The notes below the pieces were generated by a model that ran no database searches, was not told the origin of the DNA, and saw only the letters and a program-made list of their open reading frames with translations. From Burkholderiaceae bacterium (GTDB taxonomy: Bacteria; Pseudomonadota; Gammaproteobacteria; Burkholderiales; Burkholderiaceae_D): a stretch of DNA of 64,000 bases. Each line of letters opens with the position of its first letter. Positions within the stretch are counted from its first letter, which is position 1. The position numbers were made by a program, and so were the translations under genes. Positions 51,465-62,543 of the stretch are shown piece after piece. The stretch is from assembly GCA_030157545.1 (NCBI GenBank), contig JAOAUN010000014.1:124001-188000 (forward strand). Reading direction: 5' to 3'.

Positions 51465-52331
51465 TCAGGCTTGATGCAAGCCTGCGAGCAACCAACCGCC
51501 ACTACCCGTTACCGGCTTGGACAATACCCAGATTTCATTGAATGGCTCTGTCGGCGCATGGTCTGCTTCCCGTATCATGCCGGAGAAACGCACGCTGGCC
51601 AGATGCTCGGTTTCACCCGATTCAATGCCCAGCAATTCAGCTTCTATCGACACTACATCGGTGTGGTTTGGTGAGGCACCACGCTCCGTTAATTGCATTT
51701 TCAACTCTGCATACATTTCAGGCGTCGTGAACTCGCGAATATCGTTCGTATCAGCTTTGTCCCATGCAGCCTGCATGCGCAGGAAATTGGTTTTTGCGTG
51801 GCGTAAAAATCCTGCGCTATCAAAGTCGGCCGGAATGCTCGACACGGCTGCAGCCGCGCCAGAATAAGACCCCTGCTGCGAAGCGCCACCCAGATTGGCG
51901 CCTATCTCGGGCGTGATGTTTTTCTCGGAAACGCCGCCGGCATAAGCAGGACGCGCTTGCTGGCCACTTGTCTTACGCGACAGCATGCGGAACAGGAATA
52001 TTGCCGCCGCAGCGAGCAGGCCCACCATCAGAAGCGTGCCGATCATGCTGGCGAGTGCGCCGCCCATGCCAAAGTGCGACAGCAACGCACCCATGCCCAA
52101 GCCGAGTAAAGCGCCGCCTACGATGCCTTTCCAGGGACTAGAAGGCGCTGCAGGTGCAGTGGGCCGGGAAGCGTTCGCCATTTGATTATTTTGCATGGGC
52201 GCCTGCCTGCTGAAACTTGGGGATGATTTGCCAAATGAGCCTCCGCCGCCCATGCGCCGCGCTTCTGCATCCGATACGGAGACCGTGATGCCAATGAATG
52301 CCACCATGAGGGCCATCCAGAACTTCTTCAT
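51465..52331 (-). CDS. Tim44-like domain membrane protein
   Basis: A 288-residue protein. It starts with a signal-like helix (MKKFWMALMVAFIGITVSVSDAEA), has a Gly/Met/Ser-rich segment, two hydrophobic helices (about residues 70-120: GIVGGALLGLGMGALL, MIGTLLMVGLLAAAAIFLF) and a C-terminal Tim44-like domain (FLRHAKTNFLRMQAAWDKADTNDIREFTTPEMYAEL). The family is common in proteobacteria and its role is unknown; in mitochondria Tim44 tethers Hsp70 to the import pore. GGAGGAAAT precedes the ATG at 52331, which defines this start. It is divergent from ahpC. Confidence 0.88.
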   Translation of the reverse strand: MKKFWMALMVAFIGITVSVSDAEARRMGGGGSFGKSSPSFSRQAPMQNNQMANASRPTAPAAPSSPWKGIVGGALLGLGMGALLSHFGMGGALASMIGTLLMVGLLAAAAIFLFRMLSRKTSGQQARPAYAGGVSEKNITPEIGANLGGASQQGSYSGAAAAVSSIPADFDSAGFLRHAKTNFLRMQAAWDKADTNDIREFTTPEMYAELKMQLTERGASPNHTDVVSIEAELLGIESGETEHLASVRFSGMIREADHAPTEPFNEIWVLSKPVTGSGGWLLAGLHQA

Positions 52332-52556
52332 ATTTCCTCCAGATTGACTATGGGCGTGAAAAGCGGTCACCCCTGCCGTTACAACTAGAACTAATAGTAA
52401 TTACGGTTACGGATTTGAAAAAGCGAAGTTATCAAGAGACTTACTTCGTAAAAACAAGATCGAGTTAAACGCACGCGATCTTCTCTGCGCTTGGGAAGTC
52501 TGTGATCTTAACAAATCCAGCATTTCCAGTAAATTTCTATCAACTAATATCCCGCG

Positions 52557-52589
52557 ATAGGTAATGCCTATTCCATTAATACAAACTAT
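52557..52589. promoter_or_regulatory. candidate OxyR binding site of ahpC
   Basis: ATAGGTAATGCCTAT (52557-52571) keeps the ATAG-N7-CTAT core of OxyR. A second half-conserved unit (ATTAATACAAACTAT) follows after 3 bases instead of the usual 7. If the -10 is TATCAT at 52617, the site lies about 40-72 bases upstream of the start, as for OxyR-activated promoters. Confidence 0.55.
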
Positions 52590-52660
52590 CAAATAGCCGG
52601 GCGCATAGCGAGCCCCTATCATCCATCCATCGCATCACCAAACCCAAAGGAGAAATGACC

Positions 52661-53224
52661 ATGTCCCTGATTAATACCCAAGTTAAGCCATTCACTGCCA
52701 ATGCTTTTCATAACGGCAAATTCATATCGGTTTCGGATGCAGACCTGAAAGGTAAGTGGTCTGTTGTCGTGTTCTACCCAGCTGATTTCACCTTCGTCTG
52801 CCCAACAGAACTTGGCGACCTGGCTGATCACTATGCTACGTTCAAGTCACTGGGCGTGGAAGTCTACTCCGTTTCAACCGACACCCACTTCACCCACAAA
52901 GCATGGCATGACACGTCCGACACCATCGGCAAGATCACCTATCCGATGATTGCTGACCCAACCGGCGCGATCACCCGCAATTTCGAGGTGATGATCGAAG
53001 AAGAAGGTCTGGCACTGCGCGGCACTTTCGTCATCAATCCAGAAGGTCAGATCAAGCTGTGTGAAATCCATGACAACGGCATTGGCCGCGATGCAAACGA
53101 ATTGCTGCGCAAAGTTCAAGCCGCACAATACGTCGCTGCGCATCCAGGCGAAGTCTGCCCAGCCAAGTGGACTCCAGGCGCTGAAACACTGGCACCTTCG
53201 CTGGACCTGGTCGGCAAGATCTAA
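52661..53224 (+). CDS. ahpC: alkyl hydroperoxide reductase C, peroxiredoxin
   Basis: A 187-residue peroxiredoxin, the same length as E. coli AhpC. The start at 52661 ([21 protein letters not shown]) is chosen over the ATG at 52655: AAGGAG ends two bases before the earlier ATG, too close, but eight bases before this one. Cys47 in [10 protein letters not shown] is peroxidatic and Cys166 in EVCPAKW is resolving. It reduces hydrogen peroxide and organic hydroperoxides and is recycled by AhpF, encoded next. Codon use is strongly biased to highly expressed forms. A candidate OxyR site lies upstream. Confidence 0.97.
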   Translation: MSLINTQVKPFTANAFHNGKFISVSDADLKGKWSVVVFYPADFTFVCPTELGDLADHYATFKSLGVEVYSVSTDTHFTHKAWHDTSDTIGKITYPMIADPTGAITRNFEVMIEEEGLALRGTFVINPEGQIKLCEIHDNGIGRDANELLRKVQAAQYVAAHPGEVCPAKWTPGAETLAPSLDLVGKI

Positions 53225-53233
53225 GCATTGAAA

Positions 53234-53286
53234 TTGCGCGGTACGCTTTAAGTTCAACTGCCGTACCGCGCAAGCAGTTTTTTAAA
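53234..53286 (+). terminator. hairpin between ahpC and ahpF (attenuator or processing site)
   Basis: A perfect 12-base-pair stem, TTGCGCGGTACG with CGTACCGCGCAA, around a 16-base loop (53234-53273). A T-run starts only after four more bases (GCAG, then TTTTTT). It may be a leaky terminator or mRNA-stabilising hairpin that keeps ahpC above ahpF. Confidence 0.6.
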
Positions 53287-53308
53287 AAATTTCAGATTCG
53301 AGGCCATC

Positions 53309-54889
53309 ATGCTGGACGCAACTATCAAAGCTCAATTACAAGCCTATCTCGGCAAGGTCACAAGCCCCGTTGAGATTACTGCATCGCTGGACAACAGCGA
53401 AAAATCAGTTGAAATGCGCGAGATGCTGCAAGAGATTGCGTCAATGTCCAGTCTTCTTTCGCTGACAGAGCGCAACGACGACGGCCAGCGCATTCCCTCT
53501 TTTGCAGTTAATCGCAAGGGCAGTGATATGGGCGTGCGGTTTGCCGGCATACCGATGGGCCACGAATTCACCTCACTGGTATTGGCGCTGCTATGGGCAG
53601 GCGGCCATCCACCGAAAGTGGAGGCTGATGTCATCGAGCAGATTCGTCAGCTGGATGGTGACTATTTGTTTGAATCTTATATTTCGCTGTCATGTCATAA
53701 CTGCCCGGAAGTCGTGCAGGCATTGAACCTGATGGCAATCATTAATCCGCGCATTCGTCACGTGATGATCGATGGTCAGTTGTTCCAGGACGAAGTCAAC
53801 GAACGACAGATCATGGCCGTGCCTACCGTTTTCCTGAATGGTCAGAATTTCGGTCAGGGCCGTATGGATCTCGAAGAGATCCTTGCCAAGCTCGATACCG
53901 GTGCAGCAGCGCGAGACGCCATCAAACTGTCGAACAAAGACGTATTCGATCTGCTCGTCGTCGGCGGCGGTCCGGCCGGCGCCTCGGCTGCGATTTACGC
54001 GGCACGCAAGGGTATTCGTACCGGTGTAGTGGCAGAACGCTTCGGCGGTCAGGTACTTGATACATTGGGCATTGAAAACTTCATCTCGGTGAAAGAAACC
54101 GAAGGACCCAAACTGGTCGCTGCTCTGGAGCAGCACGTTAAGGAATATGACGTTGATGTGATGAACTTGCAGCGTGCGTCGGCCATTGTTCCCGGCGACA
54201 TTATTGAAGTGAAACTGGAAAACGGCGGCAGCCTGAAAGCCCGCACTGTGATTGTGGCTACCGGTGCTCGCTGGCGCGAACTGAATGTGCCGGGTGAGCA
54301 GGAATATCGCAACAAAGGGGTCGCGTATTGCCCGCATTGCGATGGTCCGCTGTTCAAGGGTAAACGCGTGTCGGTCGTTGGCGGCGGCAATTCTGGCGTG
54401 GAAGCAGCGATTGATCTCGCCGGTATCGTCGGCCATGTCACCTTGCTTGAGTATGACGCGATTCTGCGTGCCGACGAAGTCTTGCAGCGCAAGCTTCGCA
54501 GCCTGCCGAACGTGACTGTAATTACGCAGGCTCAGACGACGGAGGTCACTGGCGACGGCAAGAAGGTCAATGGCATGCGTTACATTGATCGCAAAACTGG
54601 TGAGACGAAGACGATTGAGCTCGAAGGCATTTTCGTGCAGATTGGTCTCTTGCCGAATACGGACTTCATCAAGGGCACGATCGCATTATCGAAGCGTGGC
54701 GAGATCGAAGTTGATGCGCGTGGCCAGACTTCGGTGCCAGGTGTGTTTGCAGCGGGCGATGTGACGACCGTGCCTTACAAGCAGATCATCATTGCGATGG
54801 GCGAAGGTTCAAAAGCTGCGCTGAGCGCATTTGATCATTTGATCAGGTCTTCAGCACCGGTTGAGGAAGAGCAGAAAATCGCTGCCTGA
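53309..54889 (+). CDS. ahpF: alkyl hydroperoxide reductase F
   Basis: A 526-residue flavoprotein disulfide reductase, the NADH-dependent electron donor to AhpC. The N-terminal double-thioredoxin domain contains SCHNCPEV, and the thioredoxin-reductase-like part has [22 protein letters not shown] (FAD), CPHCDGP (redox CxxC) and [15 protein letters not shown] (NADH). Length fits E. coli AhpF (521). It follows ahpC after 84 bases. Confidence 0.96.
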   Translation: MLDATIKAQLQAYLGKVTSPVEITASLDNSEKSVEMREMLQEIASMSSLLSLTERNDDGQRIPSFAVNRKGSDMGVRFAGIPMGHEFTSLVLALLWAGGHPPKVEADVIEQIRQLDGDYLFESYISLSCHNCPEVVQALNLMAIINPRIRHVMIDGQLFQDEVNERQIMAVPTVFLNGQNFGQGRMDLEEILAKLDTGAAARDAIKLSNKDVFDLLVVGGGPAGASAAIYAARKGIRTGVVAERFGGQVLDTLGIENFISVKETEGPKLVAALEQHVKEYDVDVMNLQRASAIVPGDIIEVKLENGGSLKARTVIVATGARWRELNVPGEQEYRNKGVAYCPHCDGPLFKGKRVSVVGGGNSGVEAAIDLAGIVGHVTLLEYDAILRADEVLQRKLRSLPNVTVITQAQTTEVTGDGKKVNGMRYIDRKTGETKTIELEGIFVQIGLLPNTDFIKGTIALSKRGEIEVDARGQTSVPGVFAAGDVTTVPYKQIIIAMGEGSKAALSAFDHLIRSSAPVEEEQKIAA

Positions 54890-54925
54890 TTGGATTAACG
54901 GCAGCTAAGAAAACGGGGGACTTGG

Positions 54926-56074
54926 TTAAGCGATACTACGATGCATTAACCAAGGCACTCCGGGTACAAATAAGCTTAGGGCAAATATCAAATCGCGCCA
55001 TAAGCCATCACCATCAGCCTGAAAACAGGGAGTCAATGCGCGACTAAGCGCCTGATAGGCTCTCACTGCCGGTAATCTTTTACTGGAAAATGCCAGCGTT
55101 CCATCCTTTACTCCGAGAGCATTGACGTGTTGCGCCAGCAGCAGAGCGTCCTGTATCGCTAATGTGCTCCCCAAGCCGAGTTGCGGACTCATCGCATGTG
55201 CTGCATCACCGACAATGCAAATGGGAGACTTCGACAAGCGGCGCGGTCGCGCGTGACGGTAACTTGCAAAAGTAAGTTGATCGTGTGCGTAAATTTGGCT
55301 GACTACTGGTTCTGATTCCGGCCATAGCTCAATCAACTGATATTTCCATGCTTGCAGCGATGACCGTTTCCAGTCTTGATAGGCACTGCACTGCAAACTC
55401 CAAAATAACGATAGCCTTAGCTTGTCGCCGGAACGTTCAGTCGGCATCAAGCCGAACATCTGGCGCGTAGTTCGATATCGCTGTTGAAGCACGCGCTCAT
55501 GCGGCCAGTAATCGACATCAAACATCGCCCAAAGCGCACCCCATTTATAGATAGTGGATGGAACTGCAAGTCCGACCTGCGGGGGCAATACCGACGACGC
55601 GCCATCTGCAATCACCACCATGTCGAATGCCGTCCTGCCGAATGCACTGCAAATGCAGCCACAGTTCTGCTCTATTTTTACCTGCTCGACATTGACATTG
55701 AACTGTATGTTCACTCCGGCAGCAAGCGCGGCACGCAAAAGTAAATTGGCCAACACTGCACGCGATACAGCGTACGCAGGATGGCTGGCATAGTCGAGAT
55801 CAACCAACCGCCAGTCTCGGTGATTTCTGCCCAGTAGACGATCAATAGGGACACTGACTGATTCAAATTCATCACGGAGACCCAACTCTGACAGCGCACG
55901 CACACCTTGTGGCTGGATCAGCAGCCCCGCACCCATCGTCGCAAGTGCGGGATGTTTTTCGAATACCTGGACATGATGACCCGTTTGGGCAAATGCAATG
56001 GCAGTAGCCAAGCCTGCGGTACCTGCCCCAATAATACCGATGCGGAGTGACCCTAACCCCAATTGCCTCATCAT
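54926..56074 (-). CDS. FAD-dependent monooxygenase-like oxidoreductase
   Basis: A 382-residue protein with IGIIGAGTAGLATAIAFAQTGH (FAD motif) at the N-terminus and CIVGDAAHAMSPQLGLGSTLAIQDALLL, the second FAD-binding motif of the PHBH/UbiH class of aromatic hydroxylases. The central region is less like known members and the C-terminus (FVPGVPWLMHRSIA) is hydrophobic. The substrate is unknown, and a link to peroxide defence or ubiquinone is only positional. It is convergent with ahpF, 36 bases apart, and follows the gyrB terminator on the same strand. Confidence 0.83.
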   Translation of the reverse strand: MMRQLGLGSLRIGIIGAGTAGLATAIAFAQTGHHVQVFEKHPALATMGAGLLIQPQGVRALSELGLRDEFESVSVPIDRLLGRNHRDWRLVDLDYASHPAYAVSRAVLANLLLRAALAAGVNIQFNVNVEQVKIEQNCGCICSAFGRTAFDMVVIADGASSVLPPQVGLAVPSTIYKWGALWAMFDVDYWPHERVLQQRYRTTRQMFGLMPTERSGDKLRLSLFWSLQCSAYQDWKRSSLQAWKYQLIELWPESEPVVSQIYAHDQLTFASYRHARPRRLSKSPICIVGDAAHAMSPQLGLGSTLAIQDALLLAQHVNALGVKDGTLAFSSKRLPAVRAYQALSRALTPCFQADGDGLWRDLIFALSLFVPGVPWLMHRSIA

Positions 56075-56123
56075 GTTTTTAGTCTTTCTTTGGCAGAATC
56101 AAAGAATTAAAGACACGAAACGA

Positions 56124-56153
56124 AAAAGCCAACTTTATCAGTTGGCTTTTTCT
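56124..56153 (-). terminator. terminator of gyrB
   Basis: AGCCAAC pairs with GTTGGCT around seven bases (56127-56147), with A5 on one side and T5 on the other, so it works in either direction. It is about 80-110 bases after the gyrB stop and upstream of the monooxygenase gene. Confidence 0.8.
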
Positions 56154-56233
56154 GGCAAAAGATTTTTTATGTACTTTAGTGGCATTTAGTACTAACTAAC
56201 CACACCTTTACCTGACAGTGGCATCCGATAGAA

Positions 56234-58810
<2,577 letters not shown>

Positions 58811-59917
58811 TCAGATGCGCATTGGCATGACGACATATTTGAAATCTGCATCGTCCGGAATCGTGATTAGCGCCGATGAGTTTGCATCGCCCAGTGCGAC
58901 ATTGATGTTGTCGCATTTCAAATTGTTGAGCACGTCAAGCAGGTAGCTGACATTGAAACCGATGTCGACGCTGTCTCCGCCGTAATCGATTTCGAGTTCT
59001 TCGACGGCCTCTTCCTGATCCGCATTGGTCGAGCTGATTTTCAAGCTGCCTGGTGCAATGATGCAGCGCACGCCCTTGAATTTATCCGAGGTCATGATGG
59101 CGGCGCGTTGCAGCGAGCGCAGCAGCAAGTCACGGCTCAGCGTGAAATTATTCTTGTAACCCTTTGGCACCACGCGGGTGTAATCAGGGAACTTACCCTC
59201 GACCAGCTTCGAAATCAATTCGATATCGCCAAAAGTAAACTTGACCTGATTCGTCGCGATGTGCAGATCAACCAGCTCATCGCCGTCTTCCAGCAGCTTC
59301 AGCAGTTCGATAATGGTCTTGCGTGGAATGATGACTTCCTGACGCGTGAATTCCTGATCGGTCTCAACCTGGCAGAACGCCAGTCTGTGACCGTCGGTGG
59401 CCACGCCGATAACGTTCTTGCCATCGACGACTAACAACAGGCCATTGAGGTAATAACGAATATCCTGCTGCGCCATCGAAAAATGCACCATGTTAAACAA
59501 GTGCTTCAGCGTTTTCTGCGGCAAGCTGACATGCGTGTTGTACTGCTCGGCTTGGGCAACAGTTGGAAACTCTTCGGCTGCCAGCGTCTGCAAGGCGAAG
59601 CGCGATTTACCGGACTGCACTGTCAAACGCTTGTTGGAAAGCGATAGCGACACTTCATGCGTTTCTGGCAGCGCACGCAAAATGTCGAGTAGCTTGCGTG
59701 CCGCAACGGTCGTTGCGGCAACATCGCTGCCGGAACCGATGGCCGCATTCGTGCTGATCTGTACCTCAATGTCGGTCGACAAAAAAGACACGCTCTCGCC
59801 GTCCTTGCGTATGAGGATATTGGCCAGAATCGGCAGCGTGTGCCGACGCTCGACAATACCACTCACAATTTGCAGTGGCCGCAACAATGCGTCTCTATGG
59901 GTTTTTACCAATTGCAT
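58811..59917 (-). CDS. dnaN: DNA polymerase III sliding clamp
   Basis: A 368-residue beta clamp (E. coli 366). MQLVKTHRDALLRPLQIVSGIVERRHTLPILANILI is the conserved first domain, and the end VMPMRI is the family C-terminus. The ring holds the polymerase and repair proteins on DNA. ATG at 59917; the frame is open six codons upstream. It lies 77 bases after dnaA on the same strand. Confidence 0.97.
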   Translation of the reverse strand: MQLVKTHRDALLRPLQIVSGIVERRHTLPILANILIRKDGESVSFLSTDIEVQISTNAAIGSGSDVAATTVAARKLLDILRALPETHEVSLSLSNKRLTVQSGKSRFALQTLAAEEFPTVAQAEQYNTHVSLPQKTLKHLFNMVHFSMAQQDIRYYLNGLLLVVDGKNVIGVATDGHRLAFCQVETDQEFTRQEVIIPRKTIIELLKLLEDGDELVDLHIATNQVKFTFGDIELISKLVEGKFPDYTRVVPKGYKNNFTLSRDLLLRSLQRAAIMTSDKFKGVRCIIAPGSLKISSTNADQEEAVEELEIDYGGDSVDIGFNVSYLLDVLNNLKCDNINVALGDANSSALITIPDDADFKYVVMPMRI

Positions 59918-59994
59918 AGTAATGTCCTTTCGCAAAACACTCTCTGACTGAAAATTTCGAATTACTGCTTTTGTTATTTTGCTGTGCTTGCCGC

Positions 59995-61374
59995 TCAGCC
60001 TTTCAAGGTCTGTTCCAACACATGCAACTCGTGATTACATTCCGGGCTCTTGCTGCGGTCTGCCGCAATTTTGCGCACTGCATGCAAAACGGTGGTGTGG
60101 TCGCGTCCGCCAAACAGCTCGCCAATTTCGGGCAGGCTTTTCTGCGTCAATTCTTTGGCCAGATACATCGCAATCTGGCGCGGCCGCGCTATATTTGCCG
60201 GCCGCTTTTTTGAATACATATCGGCGATCTTGATATTGAAAAAGTCCGCGACGGTCTTCTGGATGTTCTCTACCGAGATCTGGCGGTTTTGCACTGACAG
60301 CAAATCCTTCAGCGCATCCTTGACTACATCAATCGTGATGTCCTTGCCATGAAAACGCGAATACGCAAGAATCTTGCGCAGCGCGCCTTCGAGCTCGCGC
60401 ACGTTCGAGCGCAAATGCTTGGCAACGAAGAACGCCACATCATCAGAGAGTACCGCGCCTTCCTGCACCGCTTTTTTCAACAGGATCGCCACCCGCATTT
60501 CCAGCTCGGGCGGCTCGACAGCCACCGTCAAGCCCGAATCAAAGCGCGAGATCAACCGGTCATCCATGCCGGTGATTTCTTTTGGATACGTGTCGCTGGT
60601 GATGATGATCTGTTTCTTGGCAGCGATCAGCGCTTCAAACGCATAGAAGAACTCTTCCTGCGTGCGGCTTTTCCCGCCAAAAAACTGGATATCGTCAATT
60701 AGCAGCAAATCAAGCGAATGGTAGTAGCGCTTGAAATCATCAAAACCTTTGCGTTGATATGCGGTCACGACATCGCGCACATATTGCTCGGCATGGATAT
60801 ATCGAATCTTGACCGCCGGATTTTCTGCCAGCACTTGATTGCCAATGGCGTGAATCAAGTGCGTCTTGCCCAAGCCCACGCCACCGTACAGAAACAGCGG
60901 GTTGTACGAGCTGCCGGGATTGCTGGCAACCTGAATCGCCGCCGCCCGCGCTAGCTGGTTGGCCTTGCCGGTGACGAAGCTGTCAAACGTCAGCGCCGGA
61001 TTGATCCGACTCTGGTCGCGACGCGCATTATTTTCTTCTGCAAGATCGGGCAAGGAGATCGGCGCATCCGACGAGGACGACGATGCCATATTGGCAACCG
61101 GTAGCGAGCTCGGCATCGGCTTTTTGACGTTCCCGCGCGGATCCAGCACGAACTGCACGTCGACTGGCGCTTCCCAGAAATCGGCTGCGATACTGGTAAT
61201 GCGCGCAGCGAACTGCGTCTTGACCCAATCGAGCTTGAAGCGGTTGGGCGCGGCAATGCGCAAGCGGCCGTCCTCGAAATCGAGCGGCAGCAGTGGCTTG
61301 ATCCAGGCACTGAATTGTTGGGGCGTCAGCTCCTGCTCCAGCTTTGCGGAGCAGGTCTGCCAGAATTCTTCCAT
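59995..61374 (-). CDS. dnaA: chromosomal replication initiator protein
   Basis: A 459-residue DnaA. Domain I begins [25 protein letters not shown], domain II is a short linker, domain III has the Walker A GGVGLGKT at 164-171 and the Walker [11 protein letters not shown], and domain IV ends with [40 protein letters not shown], the DnaA-box recognition helix. ATP-DnaA melts the origin. It starts next to a gap with one perfect DnaA box, divergent from rpmH. Confidence 0.98.
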   Translation of the reverse strand: MEEFWQTCSAKLEQELTPQQFSAWIKPLLPLDFEDGRLRIAAPNRFKLDWVKTQFAARITSIAADFWEAPVDVQFVLDPRGNVKKPMPSSLPVANMASSSSSDAPISLPDLAEENNARRDQSRINPALTFDSFVTGKANQLARAAAIQVASNPGSSYNPLFLYGGVGLGKTHLIHAIGNQVLAENPAVKIRYIHAEQYVRDVVTAYQRKGFDDFKRYYHSLDLLLIDDIQFFGGKSRTQEEFFYAFEALIAAKKQIIITSDTYPKEITGMDDRLISRFDSGLTVAVEPPELEMRVAILLKKAVQEGAVLSDDVAFFVAKHLRSNVRELEGALRKILAYSRFHGKDITIDVVKDALKDLLSVQNRQISVENIQKTVADFFNIKIADMYSKKRPANIARPRQIAMYLAKELTQKSLPEIGELFGGRDHTTVLHAVRKIAADRSKSPECNHELHVLEQTLKG

Positions 61375-61492
61375 TCGTTTTTTTCAAGTTTGGAGCGTCA
61401 AGCCGGGGCGCGCTCCGTATTCTTCTGTTGGTGTCATGGCAGAGCGCTAAGGCTTGCCGCAGTGGCCTCTATTTTACTCTGGCCGGCCGAAG

Positions 61493-61501
61493 TTATCCAC
61501 A
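61493..61501 (+). promoter_or_regulatory. DnaA box
   Basis: TTATCCACA, a perfect consensus DnaA box, 119 bases upstream of dnaA. A single box fits autoregulation of dnaA better than an origin. Confidence 0.8.
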
Positions 61502-61564
61502 GGCAGGGCAGTAATTTGCATACCGCGCCAACTGGTCGCTTTCCTTAAACAAAGCGGTAAGTGA

Positions 61565-61594
61565 TTGACAGGGCAACAGAAAATGCTGTCTAAT
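61565..61594 (+). promoter_or_regulatory. sigma70 promoter of rpmH
   Basis: TTGACA (61565-61570), an 18-base spacer and TCTAAT (61589-61594). The predicted start lies about 110 bases before the rpmH ATG. Confidence 0.7.
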
Positions 61595-61709
61595 TCAGGG
61601 TTCGCCGCACCCTGCGTCCGCAATCTGCATAAATTTGCAGTAGCGCCGCACCTCCGACGTACCATCCGAACCAACTGAATTTTTTGCTGACAGATTAGCG
61701 AGACTAATA

Positions 61710-61844
61710 ATGAAACGTACTTACCAACCCTCAGTCGTACGCCGCAAGCGCACCCATGGCTTCCGCGCCCGTATGGCAACCCGTGGTGGCCGCGCAGTGC
61801 TCAACGCACGTCGCGCCAAAGGCCGCAAGCGCCTCGCAGCCTAA
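61710..61844 (+). CDS. rpmH: 50S ribosomal protein L34
   Basis: A 44-residue basic protein beginning [18 protein letters not shown] and ending [10 protein letters not shown], an unmistakable L34 of standard length. The ATG at 61710 is preceded by GCGAGACTAATA with only a weak ribosome-binding site. It is the first gene of the rpmH-rnpA-yidD-yidC operon, divergent from dnaA. Confidence 0.98.
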   Translation: MKRTYQPSVVRRKRTHGFRARMATRGGRAVLNARRAKGRKRLAA

Positions 61845-61858
61845 CCAGGCCGCACGTC

Positions 61859-62257
61859 TTGCCTGCTGGCTTGACCGGTTTACGTTCAGAAGACTACGAC
61901 AGAAGCCGGCGCATCGTAAAAACGGATGAATTTTCATCCGTTTTTCGTTTGCGGCCAGCCTTCCGGACTGCTAACTTCACGCTGTATGTACGTGCCAATG
62001 ATTTGCCGCATGCTCGTCTTGGTGTTGTTGTCGCCAAGCGCCTTGCGCCACGCGCCGTTACACGCAACATGATCAAACGCATCACCCGCGAATTATTCCG
62101 CAGAGTCGACCTGCAAGCAGTCGATTGCATTGTCAGGCTCAGCAAGCCTGTCGCCAGGCGCCCGCAAAGCGCGTCGTCACAGACGATGCGAGTCAGCCTT
62201 GCGGCGGAACTCGGCTGTTTGCTGCAATCTCAACAAGCGCAAGAAGGCATGCGATGA
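61859..62257 (+). CDS. rnpA: ribonuclease P protein component
   Basis: A protein of about 132 residues with the RnpA core: [50 protein letters not shown] (the RNR motif region is R-x-x-x-R-N-M-I-K-R). It binds RNase P RNA and helps tRNA 5' processing. No ATG is available before the core; the start is probably TTG at 61859, or TTG at 61871, just after rpmH. Its TGA overlaps the yidD ATG by four bases. Confidence 0.92.
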   Translation: MPAGLTGLRSEDYDRSRRIVKTDEFSSVFRLRPAFRTANFTLYVRANDLPHARLGVVVAKRLAPRAVTRNMIKRITRELFRRVDLQAVDCIVRLSKPVARRPQSASSQTMRVSLAAELGCLLQSQQAQEGMR

Positions 62258-62532
62258 AATTCCTGCTGCTCCTGCTGCTGCGTGCCTACAAGCTTGGCAT
62301 CAGCCCGCTGCTCGGGCAAAACTGCCGCTTTTATCCAAGCTGCTCGGACTATGCGCGCGAAGCAATCGCCTCGCATGGCGCCCTCAAAGGCAGCTTTCTG
62401 GCGGGGCGCCGACTTTGTAAATGCCATCCGTGGCATGCCGGTGGTTTTGACCCCGTACCTGACATATCATCTGCCGTTGCGTGCTGCGATCCTGCGGCGC
62501 ATCAACCTCATTCCCGAATTACTGATCACTGA
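62254..62532 (+). CDS. yidD: membrane protein insertion efficiency factor
   Basis: A 92-residue YidD ([20 protein letters not shown]...). [19 protein letters not shown] and [15 protein letters not shown] are the conserved Cys-containing motifs. It assists YidC-dependent membrane insertion. The ATG overlaps the rnpA stop (ATGA). Confidence 0.94.
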   Translation: MKFLLLLLLRAYKLGISPLLGQNCRFYPSCSDYAREAIASHGALKGSFLAGRRLCKCHPWHAGGFDPVPDISSAVACCDPAAHQPHSRITDH

Positions 62533-62543
62533 GCAAAACACTT

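Larger units (their letters stand above)
61375..61709. other. dnaA-rpmH intergenic region
   Basis: 335 non-coding bases. It holds a DnaA box, TTATCCACA, at 61493-61501 and the rpmH promoter. No other perfect DnaA box was found, and no clear AT-rich unwinding stretch; the origin may be elsewhere. Confidence 0.75.

Noticed and set aside
56165..56198. Inverted repeat GTACT...AGTAC after gyrB
   Set aside because: Only five bases pair on each side of a long loop; likely chance.
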